A stretch of DNA of 42,986 bases from Heliophilum fasciatum (GTDB lineage: Bacteria; Bacillota; Desulfitobacteriia; Heliobacteriales; Heliobacteriaceae), in contig NZ_SLXT01000024.1 in the NCBI RefSeq assembly GCF_004341395.1, positions 1 through 42,986 of the forward strand, given 5' to 3'. The first letter of the stretch is position 1. Every line of letters starts with the position of its first letter. Positions 1 to 7,137 of the stretch are shown here, in pieces. Both the position numbers and the translations under genes were made by a program. Below the pieces are notes generated by a model. The model made no database searches. It had not been told where the DNA came from and saw nothing but the letters and a program-made list of their open reading frames with translations.

Positions 1-2
1 AT

Positions 3-83
3 CCTCTTTTTGACATGTTTGTGGCAGAGGCTGTGGATCCGAATGTATTCCGAAAACGCATGCTCGATCCTTGGTCGAAATGA
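3..83 (+). CDS. C-terminal end of an unidentified protein (partial)
   Basis: An open frame enters from the left edge and stops with TGA at 81-83, giving 26 residues that end in KRMLDPWSK. The charged and aromatic content looks like a real protein tail, but the family cannot be recognised from so short a piece. The next gene starts about 80 bases later with no obvious promoter. The neighbouring genes are mobile-element relics, so it probably belongs to that island. Other frames at this edge are also open, so the call is tentative. Confidence 0.35.
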   Translation, partial: PLFDMFVAEAVDPNVFRKRMLDPWSK

Positions 84-164
84 TGCGGCAACGCCTCTAT
101 GCGATGTTGCGTTACTTTGTTATTGTGAACTTATTTTTTCCAATTTATAGTTAACCGATCACCA

Positions 165-815
165 ATGAAGGAAGCTACTGATCAACGTGCCGATTCGTTG
201 GACAAGATCGCATGGTCAGAAGAACAGGAGCAAAAAGCAAAAGCAGCCCTGGTGGACATGCAGCGAGTAATGGAGCAGAAGCTCGAAGAGGCAGAGCGGC
301 GAGTCCGTTCTGCGGAAGCGGCCGCAGCGCTGGCCCGGGAAGAAGCCAGCAAAGAAGTTGCAGAAATGCGCCGTGAGCTGGAGCGAATTCGGGAAGAGAA
401 GGATCAGATGAGCCGGCTGGCTGCCATGGCAGAAACAAGTTTGGCCACGGCCAAGGCGCAGGTCGAGTCCTTCGCTGAAAAAGCGAGTCAAGCGGATCAT
501 TTACATAATCAACTTGCTGAAGTCAGGGGTAGAAATCAAGATATCGAACACGAGCTTGTCCGGATGAAAGAAGATTTAGAGTTGGCCAAGCAGCACCGGG
601 ATGCAATGAAGGTAGCACACAACAATGAGATCGTGCAGCGTTTACAGGCTGCCGCCGAGCGGGCGCAACTGGATAAAGAGCGGGCTGTTCTGGAAGCGCA
701 ACGGGAAGGCATGGAGCTATTAAATCAACTACGGGAAGCGCTGGCCAAGTGCCGTGAGGAAAAAGCGGCATTAGAAGTACAGATCATTCAGGGCAAGTAC
801 CAGCCTAAAGAATAA
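165..815 (+). CDS. Coiled-coil protein of unknown function
   Basis: The 216-residue product is almost wholly charged and helical. Heptad-like Glu/Lys/Arg/Ala/Leu runs extend from about residue 15 to 208, so it should form a long coiled coil. There are no cysteines apart from one near residue 193, no membrane segment and no catalytic motif. It recalls the coiled-coil part of KfrA-like plasmid proteins or phage structural and scaffold proteins, but the DNA-binding head of KfrA is absent. The ATG at 165 has no good ribosome binding site, and the frame is open upstream to 129 without a better start, so it may be an N-terminally damaged gene. It lies in an island of phage and conjugation relics. 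Confidence 0.5.
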   Translation: MKEATDQRADSLDKIAWSEEQEQKAKAALVDMQRVMEQKLEEAERRVRSAEAAAALAREEASKEVAEMRRELERIREEKDQMSRLAAMAETSLATAKAQVESFAEKASQADHLHNQLAEVRGRNQDIEHELVRMKEDLELAKQHRDAMKVAHNNEIVQRLQAAAERAQLDKERAVLEAQREGMELLNQLREALAKCREEKAALEVQIIQGKYQPKE

Positions 816-869
816 TGTGCATCGATCTGTAGATAGTGATTATACAAAGGAGCGTGAAGTAAAGAATCG

Positions 870-1025
870 ATGACGATAAATCGAACCAGTCCATTAGCCC
901 CGTACTTTTGGGCTATCTACGGCCGCAGCGTCGAAGCACAATCTGGATGGGCAAGTACGCCTTCGGAATGGTGGGAAAAAGTAATTCAAGTATTTAGCTT
1001 GAAAGAGCCGAAGCAGATAACATAA
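870..1025 (+). CDS. Small hypothetical protein, 51 residues
   Basis: ATG at 870 opens a 51-codon frame ending in TAA at 1023. It is rich in Trp, Tyr and Ser, with no membrane segment or cysteine motif. An AAAGGAG sequence lies at 846-852 but is about 17 bases from the ATG, too far to be ideal, so translation is uncertain. It sits between the coiled-coil gene and the 118-residue gene and runs the same way. I do not recognise a family. Confidence 0.35.
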   Translation: MTINRTSPLAPYFWAIYGRSVEAQSGWASTPSEWWEKVIQVFSLKEPKQIT

Positions 1026-1065
1026 TCAAACCACTTCGAATGATAATACATAAGGAGAAGTAAAC

Positions 1066-1422
1066 ATGACGAAGAATAAGCCAGGCTTGAGCGCAAACAA
1101 GGAATATATCAAACAGCTTAGAGAGAACGAATATGTCTGTGAAACCAAGGGGTTCATGTTCTCCAGCGAAGATGAAGTATGGCGAATCGTAAAGATCCGC
1201 GTACAGGATGGTTCCTTCAAAATCGGGATGGCCCGCATGATCGATTTTGGTGACATGCCAGGACAATTTGATTTTGAGCAGGACGAAATACCGCTTGAAA
1301 CTAAACTTTACAATGAACCAGATGCGCTGGAGCGTGTCGCGTACTGGGTAGAAAAAACGGGTTTACCAGAGTTCTGCCCCACAGAGGACAGGACGTATTC
1401 ATTCGATAAAGACTTGAACTAA
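1066..1422 (+). CDS. Hypothetical soluble protein, 118 residues
   Basis: A well-placed AAGGAG ribosome binding site at 1051-1056 precedes the ATG at 1066, and a hairpin terminator follows the stop, so this looks like an expressed gene. The product is acidic and soluble, with no signal peptide. A middle section near residues 35-60 (KIRVQDGSFKIGMARMIDFG) looks like a small beta-rich fold. The C-terminal half is rich in acidic and aromatic residues. No family was recognised. Its place beside phage-like relics suggests a cargo or accessory gene of the island. Confidence 0.7.
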   Translation: MTKNKPGLSANKEYIKQLRENEYVCETKGFMFSSEDEVWRIVKIRVQDGSFKIGMARMIDFGDMPGQFDFEQDEIPLETKLYNEPDALERVAYWVEKTGLPEFCPTEDRTYSFDKDLN

Positions 1423-1435
1423 TCATTAATAGCAG

Positions 1436-1471
1436 AAAAACAGCAACTATAATTTATGGCTGCTGTTTTTT
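1436..1471 (+). terminator. Hairpin terminator between convergent genes
   Basis: The arms AAACAGCA and TGCTGTTT flank a loop of about 15 bases. The + strand copy is followed by a T run and the minus strand copy also ends in T residues, so it can serve both the 118-residue gene and the convergent DUF5658 gene. Confidence 0.65.
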
Positions 1472-1491
1472 GCTTATATTACATCTGTTGG

Positions 1492-1869
1492 TCAAATATT
1501 CGTGATTGCGGTTATCCATTCGATATGCAGATGGGTCACCCAAAGATACGGGGGAAATACCGATATCGGAACTAAGTAGTAAATCGGCTTGCGATATTCT
1601 TGGTTTAAGGCATAGACACATGCCATCAGCACATAGGACACTACCACTTTCCCGACAATCACGGGAATCGGAAACTGGGTCACGGCCTGGATCATAAACG
1701 GGTTTGCTTCCACGATATATCCCTGTTGAATACCCCATACCGAAGCCACCCCATCAATTACATTCAGCAAAGTGATAAATAATGCGGCCGCCAGCCAGCC
1801 AGCATTTTCCCAAATATCGTGTTTAGCCAAAATATATAAGTCGTTGATGCTATATTCCTCCTGTGTCAT
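1492..1869 (-). CDS. DUF5658-like membrane protein
   Basis: The 125-residue product has about three to four hydrophobic segments (residues 23-42, 68-86, 94-112) after a short soluble head. The stretch NVIDGVASVWGIQQGYIVEA followed by NPFM matches the pattern of DUF5658 proteins (D-x-x-x-T/S-x-x-G-...-E-A-N-P-x-M). The family has no proven function. The ATG at 1867-1869 has no Shine-Dalgarno upstream; instead an AGGAGG lies inside codons 3-5, so the true start may be a rare codon a few residues in. It converges on the 118-residue gene and shares its terminator. Confidence 0.65.
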   Translation of the reverse strand: MTQEEYSINDLYILAKHDIWENAGWLAAALFITLLNVIDGVASVWGIQQGYIVEANPFMIQAVTQFPIPVIVGKVVVSYVLMACVYALNQEYRKPIYYLVPISVFPPYLWVTHLHIEWITAITNI

Positions 1870-2449
1870 TTATGAACTTGACATTTTTGATTAAAATAAC
1901 TTTCTCAAGACAGTGAACAAGAATAGCTCGTTGCTGTGGCAACGAAAACGCCGGAAGACCAGAGGTCTTCGTTCCTATATATGCAATTACGCGACTTTTT
2001 TTATTAATGTGTCCATTTCGACAAAAAATAACGCCCCAAAGTCGATTGACCTTGAAGGCGTAGTGATAGCGATAGCTGGTTTTTGTTAGATTTAACCGCT
2101 GTGGTTGAAGGCTTTTTAAACAGCCACGATCCAGAATTTGATATACTGAAAGCCTGTGTGGTATAAAGAAATTTTGCCCCAAAAACAACTTCGCATAAGA
2201 TGCAGCCGAACGGGCGCAACTGGGACAAAGAGCGAGCTGCGGCGAGAAGATGAGGACAAAAGCCTTACAGCAGATGGGCCGTCGGACGATGCGAAATGCC
2301 GTAGTTGTCGAACTGACGCAGAAGGACTGTCGGCTCGCTTGGACAGTGAAGCCCTGGGTGGGCATTGTTAACAGTGCCGATCGGCGCTGGAACCTGTCAA
2401 CCTACGCGGAGAAGGGTGCGCACGAAGCTCATGCGGGCCCATATCGCGG
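1870..2449. other. Stretch without a supported gene
   Basis: Several frames are open here on both strands, but none has a ribosome binding site, recognisable motif or sensible composition. A short segment at about 2198-2240 resembles positions 650-688 of the coiled-coil gene, with base changes and a one-base shift, so part of it may be decayed duplicate DNA. A small GTTGC/GCAAC hairpin lies near 1931-1945. I see no promoter or RNA gene that I would defend. Confidence 0.4.
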
Positions 2450-2940
2450 GAACCCGCGAAGGCTCCTGAACATCAGATTCCCAAAGCGCGATTTGACGAG
2501 GTGAACGCGAAGTACAAAGAAGCCTAGACCCAACTGGAGCAACTGCTTACCGAGCGCGAAGCCCAGGCTAAGACTGCGAAAGAACAGCAAGGCAAATTTG
2601 AAGAACTGTACAAGTCAACTGCCGATGAACTGACGAAAGCGAAGGACGGTCACAAGGTTTCCAACGCGAGAGTGCAGCAGTTAGAATCTGTCATTCAAGG
2701 GTTTGCTGAACGTGAAACTCGAAGGCATCCCGAAAGAATTTCACGACCTCGTTCCTGCCAATCTCCCGCCGAAGCACCGTTGGAATGGTTGCGTCGGCAG
2801 AGAAAAAAGGACTGTTCGTCAACCTGCGTCAAGAACAGCCCGTCAGTCAAGCGACCAATCCTGCCAAAACGCAGACCGTCGACCTTGACCAGCTAACCCC
2901 GCTACAACTGTTGAAAATCGGATATTCCCAACGAGCGTAA
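2450..2940 (+). pseudogene. Phage scaffold protein relic (GP20-like)
   Basis: Read in three frames, this DNA encodes a typical phage head scaffold protein. It begins with PKARFDEVNAKYKEA, continues as a long Gln/Glu/Lys coiled coil (LEQLLTEREAQAKTAKEQQG), then KLEGIPKEFHDLVPANLPP, and ends with LDQLTPLQLLKIGYSQRA at TAA 2938-2940. A TAG at 2525-2527 interrupts the first part, a frame change falls near 2700-2715, and another falls near 2770-2790. Scaffold proteins guide capsid assembly and are encoded just before the capsid gene, as the next remnant suggests. It cannot give a functional product as it stands. Confidence 0.65.
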
Positions 2941-2989
2941 TCATGGCGGTTGCGCTCTCTTTTTGCATAAAAACAGGAGGTAAACAACG

Positions 2990-3022
2990 TTGGCACTAAA
3001 CAGTCTAAAACTAGTAAATTAG
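2990..3022 (+). pseudogene. Start of a probable phage capsid gene, truncated
   Basis: A strong AGGAGG at 2975-2980 precedes a TTG start at 2990 and ten codons (MALNSLKLVN) before a TAG. Its place directly after the scaffold relic is where a major capsid gene is expected, and capsid proteins of this type often begin MAL plus a short hydrophobic run. Nothing after the stop continues the protein, so the rest has been lost. The call rests on position and the ribosome binding site only. Confidence 0.3.
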
Positions 3023-3145
3023 CGAAAAATCAGCGTATACGGTCTTTTTACATGCCAGAATGGGCGATAAGTACCATTAGAGCTGCTTGTAGATCCCGAC
3101 CTACCAAGATCGCGTTACCCACACAAAACAGCGAAGAACCTTTTT

Positions 3146-3556
3146 TTATGAGGATAATTTGTAAGGTTCTTTCATGTGAAATATATGCTCAAGTTTTCTT
3201 ATGCGAATGTTTTCAGCGATTAAAGAAGGAACATTTACTAAATTGAAAATTATATTTTTTGATAAAGAGATTTGATATAAGGCCAAAAGGAAGCGAAGGC
3301 CGTGTTTATCGATGAATGTAGTTTCCGAGAGGTTAATAACGAGAACGTTTGTATTTTGAATAAGAAATGTTAGATGTATTATTGCTTGATTGCACAAGTA
3401 GTCAAGATTAGATTTTTGTAAATTCACGATTGGCTGAATCGTAAGTTGATTATCCTCAAATCGTAGATTGAACTGTCGTGACAGGCAGCAGAATGAGGGA
3501 TTGGTTGGTCTCCTGCAAGAACGGGAAACTTCTTCACGACGTAGTTCCTTTTTCAT
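3146..3556 (-). CDS. STAS-domain protein (anti-sigma antagonist-like)
   Basis: The product has 136 residues from the ATG at 3554-3556, which has an AGGAGGG site seven bases upstream. A short basic head of about 30 residues is followed by a STAS fold: beta strands, then VLVINLSETTFIDKHGLRFL and a helix, ending near HIFHM. STAS proteins such as SpoIIAA or RsbV bind anti-sigma kinases and are switched by phosphorylation of a serine in a D-S-S/T-G motif. Here that motif is D-K-H-G, so the phospho-acceptor is missing and the protein may be locked or work differently. It lies on the opposite strand within a ruined phage head module and has lower GC than its surroundings, so it may have been inserted later. 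Confidence 0.7.
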   Translation of the reverse strand: MKKELRREEVSRSCRRPTNPSFCCLSRQFNLRFEDNQLTIQPIVNLQKSNLDYLCNQAIIHLTFLIQNTNVLVINLSETTFIDKHGLRFLLALYQISLSKNIIFNLVNVPSLIAENIRIRKLEHIFHMKEPYKLSS

Positions 3557-3575
3557 AAACAATCCCTCCTATAAT

Positions 3576-3598
3576 TCCATTAATTCAATATTAATGGA
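3576..3598. promoter_or_regulatory. Inverted repeat upstream of the STAS gene
   Basis: A perfect 9-base inverted repeat (TCCATTAAT and ATTAATGGA, spacer of 5) lies 20 bases upstream of the STAS start codon, just before its ribosome binding site. Its size and symmetry suit an operator for a dimeric repressor or a small hairpin in the leader. It is AT-rich, so chance is possible. Confidence 0.3.
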
Positions 3599-3664
3599 AA
3601 ACAACTAATAATTCAATAGTAAACAGAGTGGTTTTTGTAAAATTAATTTTAAGGAGAGAGGGTT

Positions 3665-3896
3665 TTGACAAAATATCTCATCAAAACGCCCAGCCCGATT
3701 TATAACGGGTGACCGCGGGCGTGCTGTTTGCGAACGGTGCGGCGGGGCTTTTGTGGAAGATGAGCGTACCAAGGATTTGCTGGTGCATGACTACGGCTAT
3801 GAAGCTACGGAAATCAAAGAACCGGCAGTAGACGATAGAAAAGCCCAAAGCAGTGGTGAAGTAGGTGAGGATAGATGGTTGTTTTACAACGGCTAA
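3665..3896 (+). pseudogene. Small phage head gene relic with two frameshifts
   Basis: An AAGGAGAG ribosome binding site at 3651 precedes a TTG start. Read over three frames the DNA gives LTKYLIKTPSPIYNG, then VTAGVLFANGAA, then FVEDERTKDLLVHDYGYEAT and on to TAA at 3894-3896. This is the pattern of small proteins encoded right after phage capsid genes (Y-x-G-V-T-A-G-V-x-F-x-N-G, then an acidic segment and H-x-Y-G-Y). Two single-base shifts, near 3711 and 3745, destroy it. It supports the reading that the whole stretch is one eroded phage head module. Confidence 0.6.
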
Positions 3897-4053
3897 CACT
3901 TATTTCGCCAAACACGTCCTCCATAACGAAAAATGGTTCAACGCAGACGATACGACCCGTTAACGGGCACCCAATGGGGCTACCAAGCAACTCTATCGGC
4001 TATTTCGGGGCTACACACCGGATGTAAAACCACTGCTCAACTGTTTTAGCTAA
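3895..4053 (+). pseudogene. Phage head-tail connector-like relic
   Basis: One frame reads NTYFAKHVLHNEKWFNADDT, a TAA at 3961-3963, then RAPNGATKQLYRLFRGY to a final TAA at 4051. The Y-F-x(3)-H-x(5)-W spacing followed by A-T-K/R-x-L-x-R-L recalls the DnaT-like head-tail connector family found after the capsid gene in many phages. The internal stop and lack of a start codon make it a fragment. The order scaffold, capsid, small protein, connector is the expected one. Confidence 0.4.
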
Positions 4054-4140
4054 CGCAAAATGCCCAAAAGCTGACGACATTGCCTGTCCGGAACCTGCTG
4101 TATATAATGGCCATAGGAAATACGGAAGGGAAAAAGAAGA

Positions 4141-4185
4141 GGCACCTCCACAGGTGTACTACCGGCAAGTAGTACGGGAGGTGCC
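4141..4185. repeat. Long hairpin before the transposon remnant
   Basis: Outer arms GGCACCTCC and GGAGGTGCC are perfect and enclose a second perfect pair GTACTAC/GTAGTAC. No clear T run follows on either strand. It lies 15 bases before the DUF6431 start and could be a transcription barrier shielding the element or part of its left end. Confidence 0.5.
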
Positions 4186-4199
4186 CTTCACTCAAAAAC

Positions 4200-4729
4200 A
4201 TGATCATCATATCAGAATACGAGCTTGTTGAAAACCCGGAAAAAGGTTTTTTTATATACGGAGCGAGGAGCACCATACTTGTCCTTGTTGTACGGGACCG
4301 TTACGAGTGATCGGCAGCCGGCGGCGCCGGATCATTCAGGAAACGGGAGAAAAACGGGTACTCATGGTTCGTCGACACCGGTGTTGCCACTGTCATCGAA
4401 TTCACCACGAACTTCCGGACATCGTGGTTCCCTACAAACGCTATGGCAGTGCCAGCATCGAAGCGGTGGTTACGGACGAAAGGCCGCTGGCCGTTTCCTG
4501 CGACGAATCGACCATCATCCGTTGGAAACAGTGGTTTTTCCATCAGGTGCATCATTTCCTCGGATGCTTTGGTTCGATTGCGATTCAGATGGGCAAAAAC
4601 ACCGCGGCAGCAGCATCATCCCCGCTCCAACGGATGTACCGGTTCGTCGGTGATGCACCCGGCTGGCTGGCCCGTGTTGTCCGACCCACCGTCAATTTGA
4701 ATTGTTGGATACATACCCATTCTGCGTCC
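4200..4729 (+). pseudogene. DUF6431 transposon protein with N-terminal frameshifts
   Basis: The body (GSRRRRIIQETGEKRVLMVR and onward to WIHTHSAS) is a DUF6431 protein with the family's zinc-ribbon start CPCC and a second C-x2-C-H. DUF6431 genes occur in transposons together with ExeA-type ATPase and DDE transposase genes. The true start, ATG at 4200, reads MIIISEYELVENPEKGF; the frame must shift once in a seven-T run near 4249 and again near 4280 to reach CPCCTGPLRVIG. Without these shifts only a shortened frame from a GTG at 4307, lacking the zinc ribbon, can be made. It joins in frame to the tail of the next gene's relative. Confidence 0.65.
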
Positions 4730-5008
4730 TATGCTACGATCCGGCAGCGGATCGATCTTCAGTGTAAATTGGGCCACTTGGATCGTGCCCAAGTCGGGGA
4801 CGATATGAAGCGGCACCTGGTCTATGCCGGCGCCGACCATGAGATCTTCTCCGATGGAGCGATCGATGAGATTTACCGATTTTCCAGTGGCGCTGCCCGG
4901 TTGATCAACAAAGTATGCACTCATTGCCTGCTCTACGGTGCACAGAACCAGCGCCGAATCATCGATGACCATATGGTAAAGCGCGTCATTCAGGGGGAGT
5001 TAGCATGA
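4730..5008 (+). pseudogene. ExeA-like AAA ATPase, C-terminal remnant
   Basis: Only the last 92 residues are present, beginning YATIRQRIDLQCKLGHLDRA and continuing through a helical lid with FSDGAIDEIYRFSSGAARLI to the stop at 5006-5008. This is the C-terminal part of the AAA ATPases that accompany DDE transposases in Tn7/Mu-like elements. The Walker A and B motifs are gone. It is fused in frame to DUF6431, so a deletion between the two genes removed the ATPase core. Its stop overlaps the next start (ATGA), as in the intact operon. Confidence 0.65.
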
Positions 5009-5229
5009 GCCATACGGTAGAAATGAGCTTCGATCGCGAACAAGATCGCTGGGTTGTTCCAATCGGGAATTGGAATTATGGACTTCATTGCGGGGAGTAT
5101 TTTCAATTGCATTTGGGGCGCCATTCATGGCCATGCCGGCTGGAGTTGGATACCCAGTGGTATGTAGTGGTTCATAATGAAGTACGATTCAATTTGCGGA
5201 CAAACGACAAATACCGGGTGACGGTGTAA
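5005..5229 (+). CDS. DUF5348 protein, transposon accessory
   Basis: This 74-residue protein has the features of DUF5348: MSHTVEMSFDREQDRWVVP, then HCGEYFQLHLG, WPCRLELDTQWYVVV and RTNDKYRV. The small, probably beta-rich domain has no known biochemical role but is regularly encoded directly after ExeA-like ATPases in transposons. Here it overlaps the ATPase tail by four bases (ATGA), so it would be translated by coupling. It appears intact and is followed at once by a strong terminator. With the transposase and ATPase lost it probably has no active partner. Confidence 0.7.
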   Translation: MSHTVEMSFDREQDRWVVPIGNWNYGLHCGEYFQLHLGRHSWPCRLELDTQWYVVVHNEVRFNLRTNDKYRVTV

Positions 5230-5232
5230 CGT

Positions 5233-5264
5233 AAACAGGGGAGGCTCTTCACCTCCCCTGTTTT
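5233..5264 (+). terminator. Rho-independent terminator of the transposon operon
   Basis: Perfect arms AACAGGGGAGG and CCTCCCCTGTT with a seven-base loop are followed by TTTTATTT. It begins four bases after the DUF5348 stop codon. Confidence 0.9.
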
Positions 5265-5265
5265 A

Positions 5266-5296
5266 TTTGGACACCATATCCGGCAATTTGCGGACA
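5266..5296. repeat. Candidate transposon end repeats
   Basis: Two related boxes, TTTGGACA at 5266 and TTTGCGGACA at 5287, lie directly after the transposon operon, the second inside an imperfect palindrome (TCCGGCAATTTGCGGA). Repeated boxes of this kind are where Tn7/Mu-like transposases bind, so this may be the right end. No matching left end was found. Confidence 0.3.
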
Positions 5297-5358
5297 TTTT
5301 ATGACGTCAAGTTTTGGCTATTATACAGTAGCAGTAACAGCGAGACTATCTTGCCGAA

Positions 5359-6002
5359 ATGCGGGAAGAAGTACACAAGGCAAGTACATCAAAGTTAGTT
5401 GAGTATGGATTGGCCTTAGCAAATAGTTTTGAGGAATGGACGGAGGGTAAAACGTCCGGGACCGTAAGCACTTCATTATTTTGGAGATTGACGTAAATGC
5501 CGCTGATATATCGAGTGGCATAAAATTTGATAATGAATTGATTAACAGCGCTCTTTTGGCAATGCCAAAAAAGAAACTCGAACGAGAAGATGCTTGGGAT
5601 TTAGCACGACAGGAACTCGAAAATTACGCTCATACCCTGGCAGGGATGTTGGGCGGGAGCGACGGCATGACAGTACATAGGCTGGAGCGGGCAGGAGTTT
5701 ACGATCTGCTCTACAGTACCTTTAATCGGGATATGGCCCCCAGCGCACGGTTTAACGATGCCGTAGCGCAGGGGGGGCATGGATACCAACCAGCGAAACA
5801 CCCGCATTGGCTTTGGGAGGGAGGATAGAGAACAACGAAGCTCTGGGATAGAACGAAAAAGAAAAACATAAAAGATAACCCAAAGAAACTGCCCAGCAAA
5901 AATCAGCCGCACCCGGGAGATTGGCAAACCAATATTGCTGATCTCCTGGCGCTTTCGGTTCTCCCGCAATCAGCAGTGGTTTTAGGTTTATCTATGTATT
6001 GA
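5359..6002 (+). pseudogene. Fragmented VirB4/TraC-like conjugation ATPase relic
   Basis: Three pieces in different frames read as one protein. The first, from 5359, is EMREEVHKASTSKLVEYGLA to a TAA at 5494. The second is HFIILEIDVNAADIS followed by LEREDAWDLARQELENYAHT, LERAGVYDLLYSTFNRDMAP and GYQPAKHPHW. The third is KDNPKKLPSKNQPHPGDWQT ending NIADLLALSVLP and a TGA at 6000. The sequence 'Arg-rich helix, R-L-x(4)-V-x-D-L-L-Y, N-R, then D-L-L-A-x-S-V' resembles the region before the ATPase domain of VirB4/TraC proteins of conjugative elements. No Walker motifs remain. I infer the family from pattern only. Confidence 0.35.
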
Positions 6003-6104
6003 TAAACTTTTCCTGTGACTCAAAAGCTTGTTCCAAGACATTCTTTTGCCTGCGCGACTCTTTTCATGCATATACATTAATGTTGGAAGGAGGGGAGCGG
6101 AATC

Positions 6105-7124
6105 ATGGTTATTCGTGTCAATATTCAGCGCGGTAATGCGAATGGCGATAAACGGGCATCGAGAGCATGGTTGCCTTCAGTGCTCCCAGCGGCGCTCATC
6201 CGGGAGAATGTGGTGGAGCGGGATCTAGGAAAGCTTACAAAAGAAAAAAGTAAGGATAAAGATAAAAGCAAATCAGCACGGATTGAAGAAATTATCGATG
6301 AATTGAATCGGATGATCGGATTGACAGAAGTAAAAGCGCTTATCCACGAATTGCGGGCTTTTGTTGAAGTTCGCAATTTACGCAGTAAAGAAGGCTTGTC
6401 CAATGATGCGATGACGCTGCACATGATTTTTCGTGGCAATCCAGGCACTGGCAAAACCACAGTGGCTCGGCTTGTAGGGCAATTGTATAAAGAATTGGGT
6501 GTGTTGCCCAAAGGACACCTCATCGAAGTGGAACGAGCTGACCTGGTAGGGGAGTACATCGGACACACTGCAATTAAAGCACGTGAGCAAGTGAAAAAAG
6601 CACTTGGTGGTGTGCTTTTTATTGACGAAGCGTACTCTTTGGCCAGGGGTGGGGAAAAAGACTTTGGCAAAGAATGTATCGATTGTCTTGTGAAGGCCAT
6701 GGAAGATCAGCGAGCCAATCTGATTTTGATATTGGCCGGGTATAAAGATGAGATGGATCTGTTTTTAAGATCCAATCCGGGCGTCAGGTCACGGTTTCCC
6801 ATTCATCTAAACTTTCCTGATTATACTCCGGCGGAATTGTTGGAAATCGCCGAAAAAATGCTCTATGATCGCCAGTATTGTTTTTCTTCTGAAGCGAAAT
6901 TAGAGTTGCGTAATTTTTTGATCTCGAATCAAGAAGCGGGTCATCCCTATCGTGGCAATGCGCGCATGGTTCGCAATATCGTAGAGCGGGCGATTCGTCG
7001 TCACGCCGTACGTATCATGGGAGCAATGACCGTATCGGTCAATCGTGAATGCCTTATGACCCTTGAACAAGCTGATCTTATCGAAAGCTGTCGTGAAGCT
7101 TCGATGCAACAGCGCCATCTTTGA
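6105..7124 (+). CDS. spoVK: Stage V sporulation protein K, AAA ATPase (SpoVK)
   Basis: The 339-residue protein is a CbbX/SpoVK-type AAA+ ATPase. After a charged N-terminal tail of about 60 residues, the domain shows Walker A GNPGTGKTT at 111-119, Walker B VLFIDEA at 170-176, and an arginine finger region GVRSRF ending at 231. SpoVK acts in the mother cell during spore maturation; its substrate is not settled. AAGGAGG about ten bases before the ATG supports the start. It is followed by hflX and ynbB, the same order as in Bacillus, which strengthens the assignment. It marks the change from the mobile-element island to stable backbone. Confidence 0.85.
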   Translation: MVIRVNIQRGNANGDKRASRAWLPSVLPAALIRENVVERDLGKLTKEKSKDKDKSKSARIEEIIDELNRMIGLTEVKALIHELRAFVEVRNLRSKEGLSNDAMTLHMIFRGNPGTGKTTVARLVGQLYKELGVLPKGHLIEVERADLVGEYIGHTAIKAREQVKKALGGVLFIDEAYSLARGGEKDFGKECIDCLVKAMEDQRANLILILAGYKDEMDLFLRSNPGVRSRFPIHLNFPDYTPAELLEIAEKMLYDRQYCFSSEAKLELRNFLISNQEAGHPYRGNARMVRNIVERAIRRHAVRIMGAMTVSVNRECLMTLEQADLIESCREASMQQRHL

Positions 7125-7137
7125 CGAGTAATCTATG

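Noticed and set aside
1850-2365. Long minus-strand reading frame of 171 codons
   Set aside because: No ribosome binding site, no family pattern, odd Cys/Arg/Ser composition, and it overlaps both the DUF5658 gene and decayed DNA.
3681-3899. Minus-strand frame of 72 codons
   Set aside because: It is the antisense of the frameshifted phage head gene, whose sense reading gives recognisable motifs and a ribosome binding site.
3895-4053. Intact head-tail connector gene
   Set aside because: An in-frame TAA at 3961-3963 and the lack of a start codon rule out a functional gene.
6125-6700. Minus-strand frame of 191 codons inside spoVK
   Set aside because: Complement of a clearly coding AAA ATPase; Ser/Arg-rich with no motif or ribosome binding site.
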